NCBI GenBank assembly: GCA_023853785.1
Contig: JAJIRX010000681.1
Coordinates: 1-64,000 of the forward strand
Source: Psilocybe azurescens
Lineage: Eukaryota; Basidiomycota; Agaricomycetes; Agaricales; Agrocybaceae
DNA: 64,000 nt
Direction of reading: 5' to 3'
Shown here: positions 1-12,444 of the stretch, in pieces
Numbering within the stretch: position 1 is the stretch's first letter
How the letters are laid out: every line of letters begins with the position of its first letter
Made by a program: the position numbers and the translations under genes
Notes under the pieces: model-generated
The model's input: only the letters and a program-made list of their open reading frames with translations
Database searches by the model: none
Told to the model about the DNA's origin: nothing

Positions 1-269
1 TAAAACACAAACTTACGTTGACCAATCTAGGATTACCATTCCCCACTCCTACTACGGAGGGTGTTATCCCGTCAACCAGCGGGCAACTTCCTCAGGTATC
101 CAGCCATAGTCATCAGGAAGGAGGCGATGTAGATATGGACAATCATCCACAAGGTCAGCTCCTGCTCCAATAGAGCGCGCGACCACGGTATCACAGGTCA
201 TGTCCACCACAGCGCTGCAGTTCCACCTTACTCCCCACTCCAATGTTCGACATGCCTGCCTCCAGTAGC

Positions 270-1736
270 GGACAGTCTCATCTAGCGCCCGGAGAGGGTC
301 GGCAAGGAGAGACGACGCAATGATGGGTGAAAACCCACAAAGCCCTTCTCAAAGACAAGGGCAAGGCTCGCGCTCCTGTTGCTGATGGCTCGGGGAAGAG
401 TTCGACCATGTCGTATCCGATGACGATGACGAGGTGAGCCATCCTGTTCCTAATTTTATAGTCATGCTGACGCATTGAAAGGACGATGAAGGGCTTCTCA
501 TTGTGTCCCACCACCATATAAATTCAAACGTCCACGGGGCGGGGCAGGCCCCCGGCTGAAAGCTGTCTATGGTGACAATGAGCCTGCAACACCGTCTACC
601 TCCAACAGTCCTGGACAACAAATTATGCGGCAATGTTGACGTTGCGCAAGTCGAGAAATTACAAAAACAGTTCTTTCGGTCTTGAACCACAGGTGCATTG
701 CCAAGTGCACGGACACCAGCCAGAAGACAGAAACACGCTTCAGCACTGGTGAAACAACCGGCTACGAAAGCCTCTAACAGTCCATCTAAGATAATCGGGG
801 TAAGTTCATAGCACATTCAAATCTTAATGTGGGCTAACCCACCATGCGTATCTATCTAGAAAGCAGTTCGGCTCCACATGAATTCACTTATTGGAATCAA
901 GAAGGATGACCAGATCCTAGGTCAAACCGCCTCTCCTGAATGTTGTCGAAAAATTCGCCTGGCGAAAAATCCGGTCAGCTGTCCAAGCCTAGCTCCGCTG
1001 AATTTCTGCTTCGAGTCAAACACAATCATCCATGGAACGAGGAGTTGGTCAACCAGTTCATGCAGTCCTTCTTGTTGAAGCATAGCCTTCAATCGAAGAC
1101 CAGCCAGTCGCTTATGCCGCTGTTAAACAACGTTTCACGATCCTCAAGGCGTTTGTAAGGGCGGCCGAAAGAGGGAGAAGACGAAGTGCAGACTCGTGAA
1201 CGGGTGGAGAAAATCAAAAAAGTAAGAAGGCGAGGTCGCGCCCGGACACACGACGCCGTGGGGTGGGTTTGTTTTTCGATTTTCTACATTTTGGGAGACT
1301 TATGCAATTCTAGTTGTCGAGTAACCGACTCAAAACCGCCAACGACAATCAAAAGGGAGGAGCGGATCCTGCTTGGGAGTTTCTGTACCAAGTAGCACAC
1401 ATGCTGACCGCGGAGGGCATGTCTTCTGACGAGTGGACCTGAAGAACGTAAATTCACAATCAGGATCCGACAGTGGCGCAGCGCTGCATTGATTCCGTAC
1501 CTGACAATCATCGACCGTGATATGAACAAGAGGACTGGGCTGGGCAACCCTGTGCCAGGGAACCCGGCTAGGCAGCGTGTAAGGATGGGGGGGATCATTA
1601 GCCGCTCAGGGCGATTCCAGGATTGCCAGAGAACTTCTACGACGCGACTTGGTACGCTGGCCTGAGCGAGAGTACTAAAATTGACCTCCAGCCAAAACCC
1701 GCTATAGTTCTACCAGCAATCATGACGGACAATTAG
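270..1736 (+). pseudogene. Remnant of a transposon-associated accessory gene
   Basis: Broken coding sequence in several frames. Readable segments are an acidic stretch near 400-440 (EFDHVVSDDDDE), a segment near 950-1150 containing WNEELVNQF, one at about 1313-1441 ending in LTAEGMSSDEW, one at about 1450-1585 containing WRSAALIPYL and IDRDMNKRTG, and a last one at 1610-1736 containing GLPENFYDATWYAGLSE before a stop. The order GMSSDE, then a WR..ELIPYL-like block, then GLP.NFYD..W near the C terminus resembles, from memory, an uncharacterised protein commonly found beside Tnp2 transposases in mushroom genomes. No function is known to me. Frames change at least three times, once near a G7 run at 1587-1593, so this is probably decayed, although this assembly also contains homopolymer errors. 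The 5' limit is uncertain and nothing upstream of about 270 is recognisable. Confidence 0.45.
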
Positions 1737-1846
1737 ATAGCGACAATAGGCAAAGAAAATTGTATACCTAGAGAATATTTGAATCGTTGATGATCACATG
1801 ATAGCGACAACAAAAAGTAAACGCCAGAGACAGTGGACTAAGGCAG

Positions 1847-2534
1847 AGTGTCCTGGGCACCCAGAACACTCTGAGTAGGCCTGAGTTCGAGCAGAAGGGA
1901 GACAGTTAGGTGGTGACAATAGGCTGGGGAAAGAGTGCATACCTAGTGCATAACTAGCAATCGATCGAGAGCGTGGACCACCAAAATGTCAACGATACGA
2001 ATCAGGCTAAGATCGTCTGAAGTAGCGTGTCCTGGACACCCAGGACACTCTGAGGAAGATTGTTCTCGAGTTGAAGAGATGTTGATAGTGTCCTGGACAC
2101 CCAGGACACTCGAAAGGATTGTGGACGTTAGAGACGATAAGAGCGCGTGTCATCGTAGAGCGTGTGTGATTGTTTGGCTATGGGTTTGAAGCCAAACAAA
2201 TGTGACTGATTGCGTGATTGTTTGGTTACGGGGCTTCAAGCCAAACAGACACGCTTATCGAAACCCGCTCTAATCGCTCTCTCTAACCTCTTACTCAATG
2301 TTGTTCTGGGTGCCCAGAACAGCGTTGTACTCTGCGTTGCCTTTGCAACGCTCTAATGAAACCTGGGTGTCCAGGTTTTCTTTGTGCCTACTTGTTGAGT
2401 GAATGAGTGCGACAAGGTCACCATGGTGAGTGCGTTATTGTTCTCTAAGTCGACGCGATGCTTACTTTAAGAGACCACAGAACGAACACCTTCCGTCTTT
2501 CTCCCGTCCCCTGTGTTCTGGGTGCCCAGAACAC
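1847..2534. repeat. Mirrored cluster of six palindromes around two hairpins
   Basis: Six near-perfect palindromes built on CTGG-NNNN-CCAG lie at 1847-1870, 2027-2048, 2087-2110, 2302-2321, 2359-2378 and 2513-2534. The asymmetric centre of the first three reads RCAC; that of the last three reads GTGY, its reverse complement. The array is therefore mirrored. At the axis are two longer hairpins with GTTTGG arms and CCAAAC partners, about 2170-2200 and 2220-2250. The block sits directly upstream of the Tnp2 transposase start at 2641. CACTA-class elements carry repeated subterminal motifs recognised by their transposition proteins, so this could be such a region, or the promoter of the transposase. 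The function is inferred; the repeats themselves are visible. Confidence 0.8.
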
Positions 2535-2640
2535 GTTCTTGTTCCATAAACGCGCTTTCTAGCTGACTCGGTTTCTCGTCAGTCACTCGATCACTCTCAG
2601 ACTGTTAGATGTTTTCTGATTGACGATATAACTACAGGAA

Positions 2641-5600
2641 ATGCCCACTCGAGCGTGCACATGCTCCACTAGCCAATGCGGGCTTGTTGAAGGTGGAGTA
2701 GAGCTGGACATTCGCACCTACAACAACCATCTCCGCAAGGATCGGGCGTTTTGCCAACAAACTTGCTGAAGATTCGAAGCAAGTTCTTGACGATGAAATC
2801 GAGAAAGTCGGGCAACATTTCGCCTCCCTGGCCGTCTCCGATTCCATCCCTGCTCCATGCGTGGGCTCCAGGTGATCGACTCTGGTCGCAACCAGGCGAC
2901 AATGACGAAAATTCCTCGGTGTCGTCGTCTTCCAAGCCACAATCTTCCCGTCAACAAATTATTCGCAACCTCCTTTCTCGTCTTGCTGAGATCGAATCCG
3001 CTGTGGATATTCTTGCTGCCAACGTAGCTGTCGAACTCGAGAAACTACACACAATTCCACTTACAAATGCATTTCCACTGAGGCACCACCATGCCGAGTG
3101 TATCCGCATCAGACCGATCTCAGCAAAGTTGTGTACACGGCGGTGCCCGTCACTGCCATGAAACGTCAAGTCTCAGGCAAAGTGGACGATATTGCGGAAA
3201 AGTTGGAGGAGGCAAAGCTATCCTGGGTCAGGAACAGGAAAACATCGAATTCACGGCAGGATGCAGAAACTCCTGGTATCAAATTTTCTACAGGTAAGAC
3301 AGATCACAATCACATACATGACATTCTGAATTTAATATCGAACATATAGACCGCTTCTTCAATCCGCTGCTTGCTTGCGTCGATCCCATCCTCCAGTTAT
3401 CTATTTTCATCGCCATCGTATTCCAGACACTTTTCAGCGTCAGTCAAGTGGCACATCTGCCCTGATGGAAATGTTGCAATACCTAGTACAACTATCGTTC
3501 ATGCGAACCAATGCCGATTTGTCTGCACGCGACCAAAAGGTGCTATCCGACTTTCCATCCGATTGTCGGTCATTTAAGAACTCTCTCGACCTGGAGGCTG
3601 ACACCGTCATTTATGCGGTCTGCCCCAATGACAAATGTCAAGCCACGTACGCCCCGCGAAGTACAAAGATGGGTCTCCCGTCGCTATATACCCATCCGCT
3701 GCAAAGCGTCATATGGGCAGACGGTGCAATGAACAGCTCCTACGTCCTCGAGTGGTTGAGAAGCGTACAATCTACACCGATAAAACCTTTCGTCTACTTC
3801 AACCCCATCACTTGGCTTGGGCGACTTCTTTCACGCCCTGGAGTTGAAGCAGATATGGACAAATCGTGGGATAGGTCTAAGACCCCGCCAGGAGTTGCCC
3901 GCACAATGCGCGACATCTTTGAGCGATGTTCTCCGCAAATTCAAAGGACCAGATGGTACTCATTTCAGTGTAGGGAATGGTGAGGGACGCTATGTCTTCT
4001 CTCTATCAATGATTTCTTCAACCCGCTGGGCAACAAACAAGCAGGAAAGAAAGTCTCAATTGGTCTTGTCACCCTCGTTTGCCTTAATCTACCCCCTGAT
4101 ATTCGCTATAAGCCTGAGAACATGTTTCTTGCTGGTGTGATTCCTGGGCCAAACGAACCTCCTTTGTCTGCGATCAATCACTTCCTCAAACCCTTAGTCG
4201 ACGACTTCCTCAAGTTCTGGAATCCTGGTGTCCGCTTCAGCCGAACTGACGGTCATCCGGATGGGCGATTGGTGCGATGCGCCATAGTGTGTGTTGTCTG
4301 TGACTTGCCTGCTGCCCGGAAAACAGCAGGCTTTGCGTCGAGTGCCCATACTCATTTCTGTTCAATTTGCGAGTGTGACCTCAAAACGCACGGATATGGG
4401 CATCTCGATTATGCCTCTTGGCATCGGAGAACCAACGAAAGCTGTCGACGAACAGCCAAACAATTCAGAAGGGCTGGTTCAAATCCTACAGCTGATGGAA
4501 TTGTCGCTAGCACCGGCGTTCGCTGGTCGCAGCTCCTTCGACTTCCTATTTTGATCCATCGCGCTTTGTTGTTGTAGACGCAATGCACAACCTTTTCCTT
4601 GGCCTCATCCGCGAACACTTTGATACCATTCTAGGGCTACGAGTTCCTAAAGCCGAGAAGGAACCACCCGTTTTCAATGCCAAAATCTCTGATGCATGGA
4701 AGCAGATGAGTAAGGGTGAATGTGCATCAATGAGGCGGATTATCCGCTGGTTGGAGCATCCTATGTGTCGGGACCTTCGGACAGAGGCAGGGAGGTTGAT
4801 GTGGCAGAAGCGATTCTCTTCACAGCACCTCTCAGTTTTGAGGGTGGTAGCTATTGAGCTTGGCTGTAAGCCGATTACAACCGATATCGCCAAGACAAAG
4901 GAGCCAAACCGTGCAGATTATTCTCGTGGCATTCTTTATTGGGTAGGTCTCCTTTCATTCCTTGTCATCTCATTTTCTTATGTTTTATATTTCCAGCGAA
5001 TGTATAAAACTGAAGTCAACTATGATCCAGAGGGTCATTTGGCATCAGGCACCCAGTGCGGGCACGTTCTCACACGGAGGCCGCGGAAATACATTCCGAC
5101 ATTCAACACCTGGTTCGACCGTCATGGCTGACATCCCTGCCAGCCAAACTTGGTTTGAGCAGTCATGGAAAGCTTAAGGCTGACCAATGGCGTGTTCTTG
5201 GAACGACTCTCCTACCTATTACCTTGACTCGCCTCTGGTCCAATTCTGATGGAACCGACAACCGTTCTGAGAGGTGCTGCCGCATCCTTGAAATCACCCT
5301 CCACCTTGTTTCTGCAGTTGTCACTGCCACCTCTCGTGTCACCTCAGCCGCGCATGCAGAAACTTACCTCAACCACATTCTTGCGTACCTTCATGGCTTG
5401 AAGGCACTGTTCCCAGAGTACAAATTCGTTCGAATCAACACATGGCCATTCATCTCTATGAATACCTTGTATTCTATGGTCCAGTTCATTCATGGTGGAC
5501 CTTTCCATTTGAAAGGGTTATCGGCATGCTGCAACGAATCTCGACGAATTATAAGCCAAGTAGGTCTTGAATTTTAATTCTTTATGACTGTACTGACAAG

Positions 5601-6353
5601 TTCTAGGCGAATATGAAGAAACTATCTCACGTTCATTTATGCGAGCAAGTAACCCACGGGATCTCTTTCATAGAGTTGGAACTCCAGAGGTCATCCGTAA
5701 CTGCGAGCCCATGCTGAAAAGCCTCATCAACCCAGAAGTCCGAAGTACTCTCGTGACTGATATTCTCAGCCTCTCACAAGACCAAGGACACAATGACGAA
5801 GAGCAGGTGGAGGATTTTATGGCTCGGAAAAAGCACTCAGCAACACCTCTTCCAGAAGCACTTGAGGCGTGTTTTGTCAAATCCTTTGATCAGCTGTTGG
5901 ATGCGACTGTCTTGTCGCATATTGCGATTAATGGCATAACGTATTCGACATCCTGGAAGCATCTCGGTAATTCGTCTATACTACTCCATTCTGGTTCTCC
6001 AAACAAATATTTGCCGGCACGTATTGATTATATCAAAGTAAGTCGACTTTTGAAGATAATGACAACCCGTGTACTGTAACTTATGTTGCTGCCCGGAAAT
6101 ACAAGCTGGCCAATGTGTGTGCTGATCCATTTGTCTCTTTCCCTCTACTTCAAGCACAGCTTTGGAGTCGGAAACTTGGAGAGCTAGAGTTGTTTCGCCT
6201 GGATGACATTCTTTCCCATTTTGCCTACCTACCTTTACAATGGGAAGAAGAGGATTTAATGGTCATGATATCCCTGTCCCGTGTAAGTCTCCCTTGCCGG
6301 AGACTGACCCGATAATGTAGGCAAGCGACTCACTCATGTGGACCTTGCAGTGA
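2641..6353 (+). pseudogene. CACTA-like Tnp2-family transposase, frame-disrupted
   Basis: DDE-type cut-and-paste transposase of the Tnp2 (EnSpm/CACTA) family. The chosen ATG starts MPTRACTCSTSQCG, a Cys-rich N terminus usual for these proteins. Downstream are YAVCPNDKCQATYAP (about 3615), RLLSRPGVEADMDK (about 3825), the diagnostic LNLPPDIRYKPENMFLAG and VIPGPNEPP (about 4080-4160), a CxxC region with FCSICECDLKTHGYG, GVRWSQLLRLP followed by FDPSRFVVVDAMHNLFLGL (about 4520-4600), KLKADQWRVLGTTLLP (about 5180) and FERVIGMLQRISTNYKPS (about 5500). The last intron (6286-6320) leads to a stop at 6353. About seven frame changes occur, including T4 near 2750, C4 at 3652-3655 and one near 4548; others are not in homopolymers. 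It is probably a decayed copy, but part of the damage may be sequencing error. Confidence 0.75.
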
Positions 6354-6359
6354 CTCCCT

Positions 6360-6760
6360 CAGCGTGCGATTTATTTTATCCTGCCTAAAATGTATAGTTT
6401 TAGAAATTATTTTATATTACCTAAAACATAATATCAATGTTGAATGTTATCTTTCATTTAAAAACTCGACAAACACAACAAAAACACTTGGTTTGTGTTA
6501 CATTCATGTCTCCCAAAAATATCTTGTTTTTATCTGCACAATTTCTTCCACAAAGGAAATATTTCCTGAAATGGTTTTGAAATTTATAAATCTTACGCAA
6601 ACTCTTCAATTTTAACTCAAACAAATGCTTTAAAAGGGAACTTTTTAGCAGATTTTCTGTATTAAGAAATATTGAGTTCGAAATGAATTTTATATATCGT
6701 AAAAGCAGGCAAAAATGCAAACACGTTTAATAAATTTTCTGAATCATTTTTCGTTGACAT
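6360..6760. other. AT-rich segment of unknown origin
   Basis: Base composition changes sharply just after the transposase stop to a strongly AT-rich stretch of about 400 bp, unlike the flanking DNA. It starts near a CCTGCCTAAAATGTATA sequence and ends near AAAAGCAGGCAAAAATGC; the two ends are weakly similar in inverted orientation, which might be terminal repeats of a small element but is too imperfect to claim. No protein match is recognised in either strand. An insertion of organellar DNA or a small non-autonomous transposon would both fit. The 3' subterminal repeats expected of an intact CACTA element were not seen here. Confidence 0.45.
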
Positions 6761-7456
6761 AAATAACCCTGTGCCAGCAGTGAAAGTCTATTGTAGCATG
6801 CGTTCTTGTATTGGAGGCGCATAATATTTATGGTACCTTCAGTGTCGAAATTGATGTTCATTACCCGAAAGGCATCTATAGGCACAGAGCAAGCGCTAAG
6901 TCGAGTCCAGATGTCCAGATTTGATCGTATGCGTTTTCAAGAGTAGGAAAGCAAGCATGCAGGTTGATGCTACTGGAGATACAAGCAAGGACTGCGTTTC
7001 GGGATACCAGCTAGACAGTTGTGAGACTCCAAAACTAGCTTTCTAGCAGAAGAGACCGGCATTACCAGCGATTGATCGGAGACGTTTAGACTTGCGAGAG
7101 TCCAAGCGAGTACTGGATGGATTGAAAATGGAGGTTTATTTAAGCCAACTTGTGGGTGGCGATTACATAAGAATGGACTTCGTGGGCTCTTTGATTTAGA
7201 AGTGGCTTTTGTGCAGTTCCACTGCTTTGAACTCGCGCATATCTTCTTTAATCTGCTGCTCACCGCTATTGGTGTGTAGATCGCAAGAGTTTGCGCGTCA
7301 AAAAGCTCTTTGTCGCCATATCAGCTCGTACTACACTTCGACTAGTCCAAGTTACAAATCGATCTAACGAGCAGTGCATCCAACGTATGCCACCCATCAG
7401 CTCCTGTCCAGGATCGTTCAAGCGCTCACAAATATAGTCCAGATTAGCAGCTGGTT
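6761..7456. other. Intergenic stretch, no recognised feature
   Basis: Between the AT-rich segment and the UBP2-like gene. Short open frames exist on both strands but none shows a recognisable motif or splice pattern. The proximal part presumably holds the promoter of the downstream gene; no clear TATA element was seen. Confidence 0.5.
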
Positions 7457-10400
7457 ATGGACAACTCGGATACCCCGAAGACTAGGCGTCCGTTGCCAAC
7501 ACCCGGAGCGCCTGTGTCGCAAAGGCCAAGCACTCCAATTTTGAGCCCTGCCCCGATCCCAACCACCAGCTTCTATGGAACAAAAGCACCACCGCTTCCT
7601 TCGAGACCGAAGAACCCAGGATCAGCCCATACAGAATACGTAGCGCCGGCGCGTCACAATTCTCCGTCTTACGATAGTTCATCTGGCTATCGAGAACCTG
7701 AATTGGTGGAAGATATTGCCGATGAAGATATGCTTCCGGAACTCATCCCTCAGTCTGAATCAACTTGGACCTCTGATATTTCTCAGGATGCTTCAGGCGC
7801 CTGGCAGGGCGAAGGATGGCCATCCACAGCAATAACAGATTGGGAACAAGCCTCTACTTCGAACTGGGCTGAGAGAGGTGTGCATACCACTGTTGGGGCA
7901 AACTATTCCATGGATTATCTTAGTTCGAATAGGATTGATGAATTTACAATTGACGGTCGGAACCATTATGAAGAGACGAATTGGTGGAATCCGGAGGAAC
8001 GCACCAGGAACAAGCGTCCAGGATTCGGTGTGCTCCCCCCTGTATTGGCAGAAGAACTTCATGACCCAAACCACTCGCTATTCTCTGTTAATGTCACCAC
8101 CCCACTCACCCCCCACTCATGTTTCTATGCCCTCAAAAGATCAGTCATTACCTGGCCCTTCTATCCCTTCCTCCAGTCCGCCACATTCGCACCATTCATC
8201 CAGTGAAAACGCTCTTCCTCCATCGGAAGACGAAGTTAGGATGTCAGTCCCTCATCCGAATGCCTACTACTGTCCTAAAGACAATGGTTGGGTAATTCTC
8301 AGCTGGAAGTCATCTTCCGTTCCACCTCCCCTTTCGCGGACCTACAACAATCGCTCAGGGCCTTCTATGCCGGATCAATTACGTCGAAGACAAACACAAT
8401 CTTGCACAGAAGACGCGGAGCAGCCGTTTGGGAAAACAAACAAGACACATCATTTTCACAAATACGACAAGGCTATCGACAGTCACAAGTTAACACCGCC
8501 TTTTCGGCAAGATGAATGGCAATTTATTGAAAGTATCAAACAAAAAGACGTGCTGGCGCAATCATCAACTCGGACCTGGACATCAACACGATCAGCACTG
8601 AAGAGGCAGGCGCGCTCAGTGAAAAGGAGGCGGAACTTGAGGAAGAGGGCAAGTTGCTGGACCTCTATGTTTGTTGTCAATGCTCTTTTTATTGCGTTGC
8701 ATCAGGCGTGATTTCTGGAGTTATACCACGGAAGCACATCGATGAACTGGTGCGGGAGAAAAAGGGACACCCAACCCTAGGCAAAACCGGAGAATTCAGT
8801 GTTGCCCTCGCTCTTGAGACTGTCTTGACGTGAGTGCATGGCTGCTATTATTCATTATTATCTGACAATAATTCAGTGCCATCGAAAACAAACTCTGGAA
8901 AGGCAATAATCGTCAGATTAAGGTCATGAGTTCTGGTTTCCAGGCAAAGGTTGGATGGACTCCAAACATGTACGCTGCATATATTCTTTACATATTTGGG
9001 ACTTAACTTCTTCTAGTAAGCGTATCTTTGAGTGTTTGGGTTTTTGGAGGAGGTTGTGGAGCGAGACTGTACATTGAGACCTCCAGTAACAGACACAGTC
9101 ACTGCCGTAGGCAAGCAAAATCGGCGTAAGCTTCTTCGCGCCTGGGTGGAGATAGCGTCCTGGCTTACAGACTATAAGAAACTACACGGTACATTATTTG
9201 TTTTCTTTGCAGTATTGTTGTTGATATGCGATATAGGATCTCACTTCAAGGACGTAGTGAAGGAACATAAACTCTATGTTCAATTGGACAGCGCCAGGGA
9301 GATGTATCAGACTGCAATAGGCGCGCATCCTGATCAAAGTCGGTTGAGCTTCATCTTTAATCGCATACTAACTCTGACGAGGTAGCAACAGTTCCACGAG
9401 GCGGGTTGTCAGACACGATGCTGGAAGCTGTCAGGCCTTTAGAAGCAGCCTTCCGGGGTCTTGGTCTTACGCCGACAACTTTCTCCGCTGGTGAGCCTTG
9501 ATCGCGTCACCCTCGAGGCTATGAATAACAGTCCGCGTAGATCTATTCATATTTGCATATCTTGCGCAATGCCGATGCGATCCTGCGGGGACATCGAAAT
9601 ACTTCACCTATCTAACGACTATAGTGAAGCAACTTGATGAATACGGTGGCTGTCCAGCACAGGTGCAGGAGCTTGTGGTCATGGAGCAATCTCGCGAAAG
9701 GTTCACCTCGGACGACGTGGCTGCCGCTGCTACGACTCTTGGATTTGGCCCCGACAATATTCTTGGTGTGGAGTATGATCAAGATGATATTCCTGATGAA
9801 TTTGTAGAGAATGCCTGGAAGGATTGTGTTAAACGGTCATGGCGTGACCCCGAACACGGATCTGAGACTCAGAGGCACTCTAATGAGGCGTTTAGGATTC
9901 TTGCCGAATCGAGGGGCAGCACCAAACTCAGGAAAGCTTGGGAAGTTGGAAAGAGTAAGTATATGAACCCCGGCCGGGCTTATGATACCCTGGAAATACC
10001 CAAGGATGTCGACGACCATATGTTGATCACTGTTTATAATATGAGGGTTTGCTCAACTTATGTGGCTTGCTTTAGCATGTGCTGAAATGTTGTTTGCAGC
10101 TCGAGGAAACGCCGATGCAACTAGAGAAAATGCGAGAAGCGATGTCGGTCATTGCGGAAGTCAGAGATAGTGACCGTCTGCGTCAATTCCTCTCCTCGGG
10201 GCAAGATCGTATGTCGTTATCTTAAGCATTTGGTGTAATTGTGCTGACGCACTCACTTACTTGGTAGCTGGCGATATCGTTGCCCCCACCAGGCCTGATC
10301 TACCCCGAGGTCTCAATCAGTTGGGAAATACTTGCTATCTCAACTCATTGCTACAGGTGCTTTTACATTTTTCTGCGCGAACTTCATCAACTTACAGTAT

Positions 10401-12444
10401 TTTAGTATTTCTATACAATCAAGGACCTGCGGGAAGCTGTATCGCCCATGTCAAAACTGGATCTCAAAGCGCTCGATGACGAGAAAGTATCAGACGAGGA
10501 TCTGAAACGGCATCGCGTTGGTGGAAGACTAGTGACTCGACGGGAGATCATCCGTTCTAGAAAATGTACGTTGCCTCAGTAATATCCATGTCCCGCATAT
10601 TAATACGTGTTATAGTCATCAATCAACTCGCCGACTTATTTTTCAATCTGGAATATAGCGAAAATGCAGCCGTTACGCCGACAATAGAACTGGCCAAACT
10701 TGCTTTGATCACGTCCAGGGACGAGGAAGAAGATGAAGTTGACAAGGGTGGAACAGACTCATCAAACGACACTGATGCTACTCTTGTCGAGGATGGTCCT
10801 CCACGGACAATTGCTACTGAGTCTCCTCATATTTTACAGTCTCCAAGCTCACCAAGTTCTGTGTTGGGAAAAAGACCGCGAGATATTGACCGACAGAATA
10901 GCACGATGGATGTGGATGCTCCTTTGATACAATCGCCGAAGGACACAGATGGTTTTGTCATGCCCCCTTCTCAAAGAGATCCTAGTTCATCTGGCTCGAC
11001 TTCCTCACGACCAGAAGCATCCTCATCCAAACTTCCCGCAGCGAAAGATAAAGATGGCGATACCACAATGCTGCCTGCTCTAGTTGCTCAAAAGCCTGTT
11101 CCTCCTCCCAGGAAGCGAGTCGAGACCAGTGATTCGACTATGATGTTTGGTAAGTAGGCCAGTCATTGTTGCGATACGTTTTTGTTCAACCTGTTTGGTC
11201 TTTGTTTATTAGGAAAACAACATGATGTGGCAGAGTGTATGGACAATTGCATGTTCCAGATCGAAACCGCTCTACTGAAGTTCGATGAAATGAGTGACGA
11301 TTCTGATAAGACCAGCGTAGTAAAGAGGTTCGTCATTCAAGTTCTCTGCCACCGTCTGCTGCCAATACGGACCTGGTTCTAGTTTGTTTTATGGCAAAAT
11401 TCGTCAGCGTCTGACTGGCGCAGATGCTCAGCAATCACGATCGTCAATACACGAAAAGGAAGATCTATTTTCGCACCTTCCAGTGAACGTCACCAACGAT
11501 GGTGTCGACATCTACGATGGGCTGAGCGGCTATTTCGATGACATGGTTGAATTTGAAGGTCGTAAAGCCCGCATGGAAGTGACTCTTGTCGACTTGCCGC
11601 CTGTGCTACAAATCCAACTTCAGGTTAGCTAAATTTCTGTGTTTATGGCTCTGGTTTTAATTTGTTTTTTCAGAGAGTGCAATTCAATCGCGAAACCCTT
11701 CAGCCTTATAAATCTCAAGCATATGTGAAATTCGGGGAGAACCTCTACATGGACCGCTTCATGGATACGGCCAATCCGGAGAAGAAGGCGAAGTCAAAGG
11801 CTATACAGGCTGAGCTCAATGCTTGTAGAGACAGAGTCCGCCTTCTTGTTGAAGGAAAGGTAAGTTGATATCCATCACACACACTCATACAATCATTAAA
11901 TCTATGTTCAGGATCTGCCTTATGCCTCTTCCGTCGAGCATACGCAGAAATTTCTATTCGGATTACGAACCGCAGAAGCTATACCTGGGATCGAGGACGA
12001 AACATTACAACAGTTAGAGGAAGAAAAGGTCCGAATCAATGACGAGATCGATCGCCTCCGCTTTCGTATCGACGTTTTGAAAAACGAGCTGGAAAACATC
12101 TGGGCTGATTGTACAGAAGCTGCCTATGAACTTACATCAGTCTTCATCCATCGTGGTTCGTCTCCATCCTGGGGACATTATTTCTTTTACTCGCGACATC
12201 TGCCTGGATCTCCTGATTCATGGTTCAAATACAACGATTCGGACGTGACAGTTGTTTCGAAAGATGAAGTTCTCTCCGACACTACTGGGTCTACGGCCAA
12301 TCCATATCTGGTGTGTTCTTCCTTCGCCTCTGTTCTTGTTTCATGTTGACCAACTTTAATCTGTAGCTTGTATTTGCTCGCAAGGATTCAAACGTAGTTG
12401 ATACTGTAAAACGGTTTGACGCATCGATGCTGGACTCATCATAA
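7457..12444 (+). CDS. UBP2: Ubiquitin C-terminal hydrolase, UBP2/USP25-28 type
   Basis: Large deubiquitinase of the USP family, predicted near 1,300 residues, close to yeast Ubp2. The first about 250 residues are Pro/Ser-rich. A conserved N-terminal part follows (HPNAYYCPKDNGWV, then FGKTNKTHHFHKYDKA and a Cys-rich LYVCCQCSFYCVASG near 8660-8710). The catalytic Cys box RGLNQLGNTCYLNSLLQ is at about 10300-10355, the QHDVAE box at 11219, and the His box SSPSWGHYFFYSRH near 12160-12210. An acidic Ser-rich insert lies at 10730-11100. At least ten short introns, e.g. 8087-8144, which restores the frame. Two frame breaks lie in runs (A5 at 8542-8546, T5 at 9041-9045) where one extra base restores conserved sequence; I read both as assembly errors. 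Yeast Ubp2 acts with Rsp5 on K63-linked chains; that role here is inference. Confidence 0.9.

Noticed and set aside
1847..2534. CRISPR array or tRNA cluster
   Set aside because: Repeats are palindromes with irregular spacing and reversed orientation, in a eukaryotic transposon context.
8087..8144. Apparent frameshift in the UBP2-like gene at a C6 run
   Set aside because: A GT-AG intron of 58 nt at exactly this place keeps the frame, so no indel is needed here.
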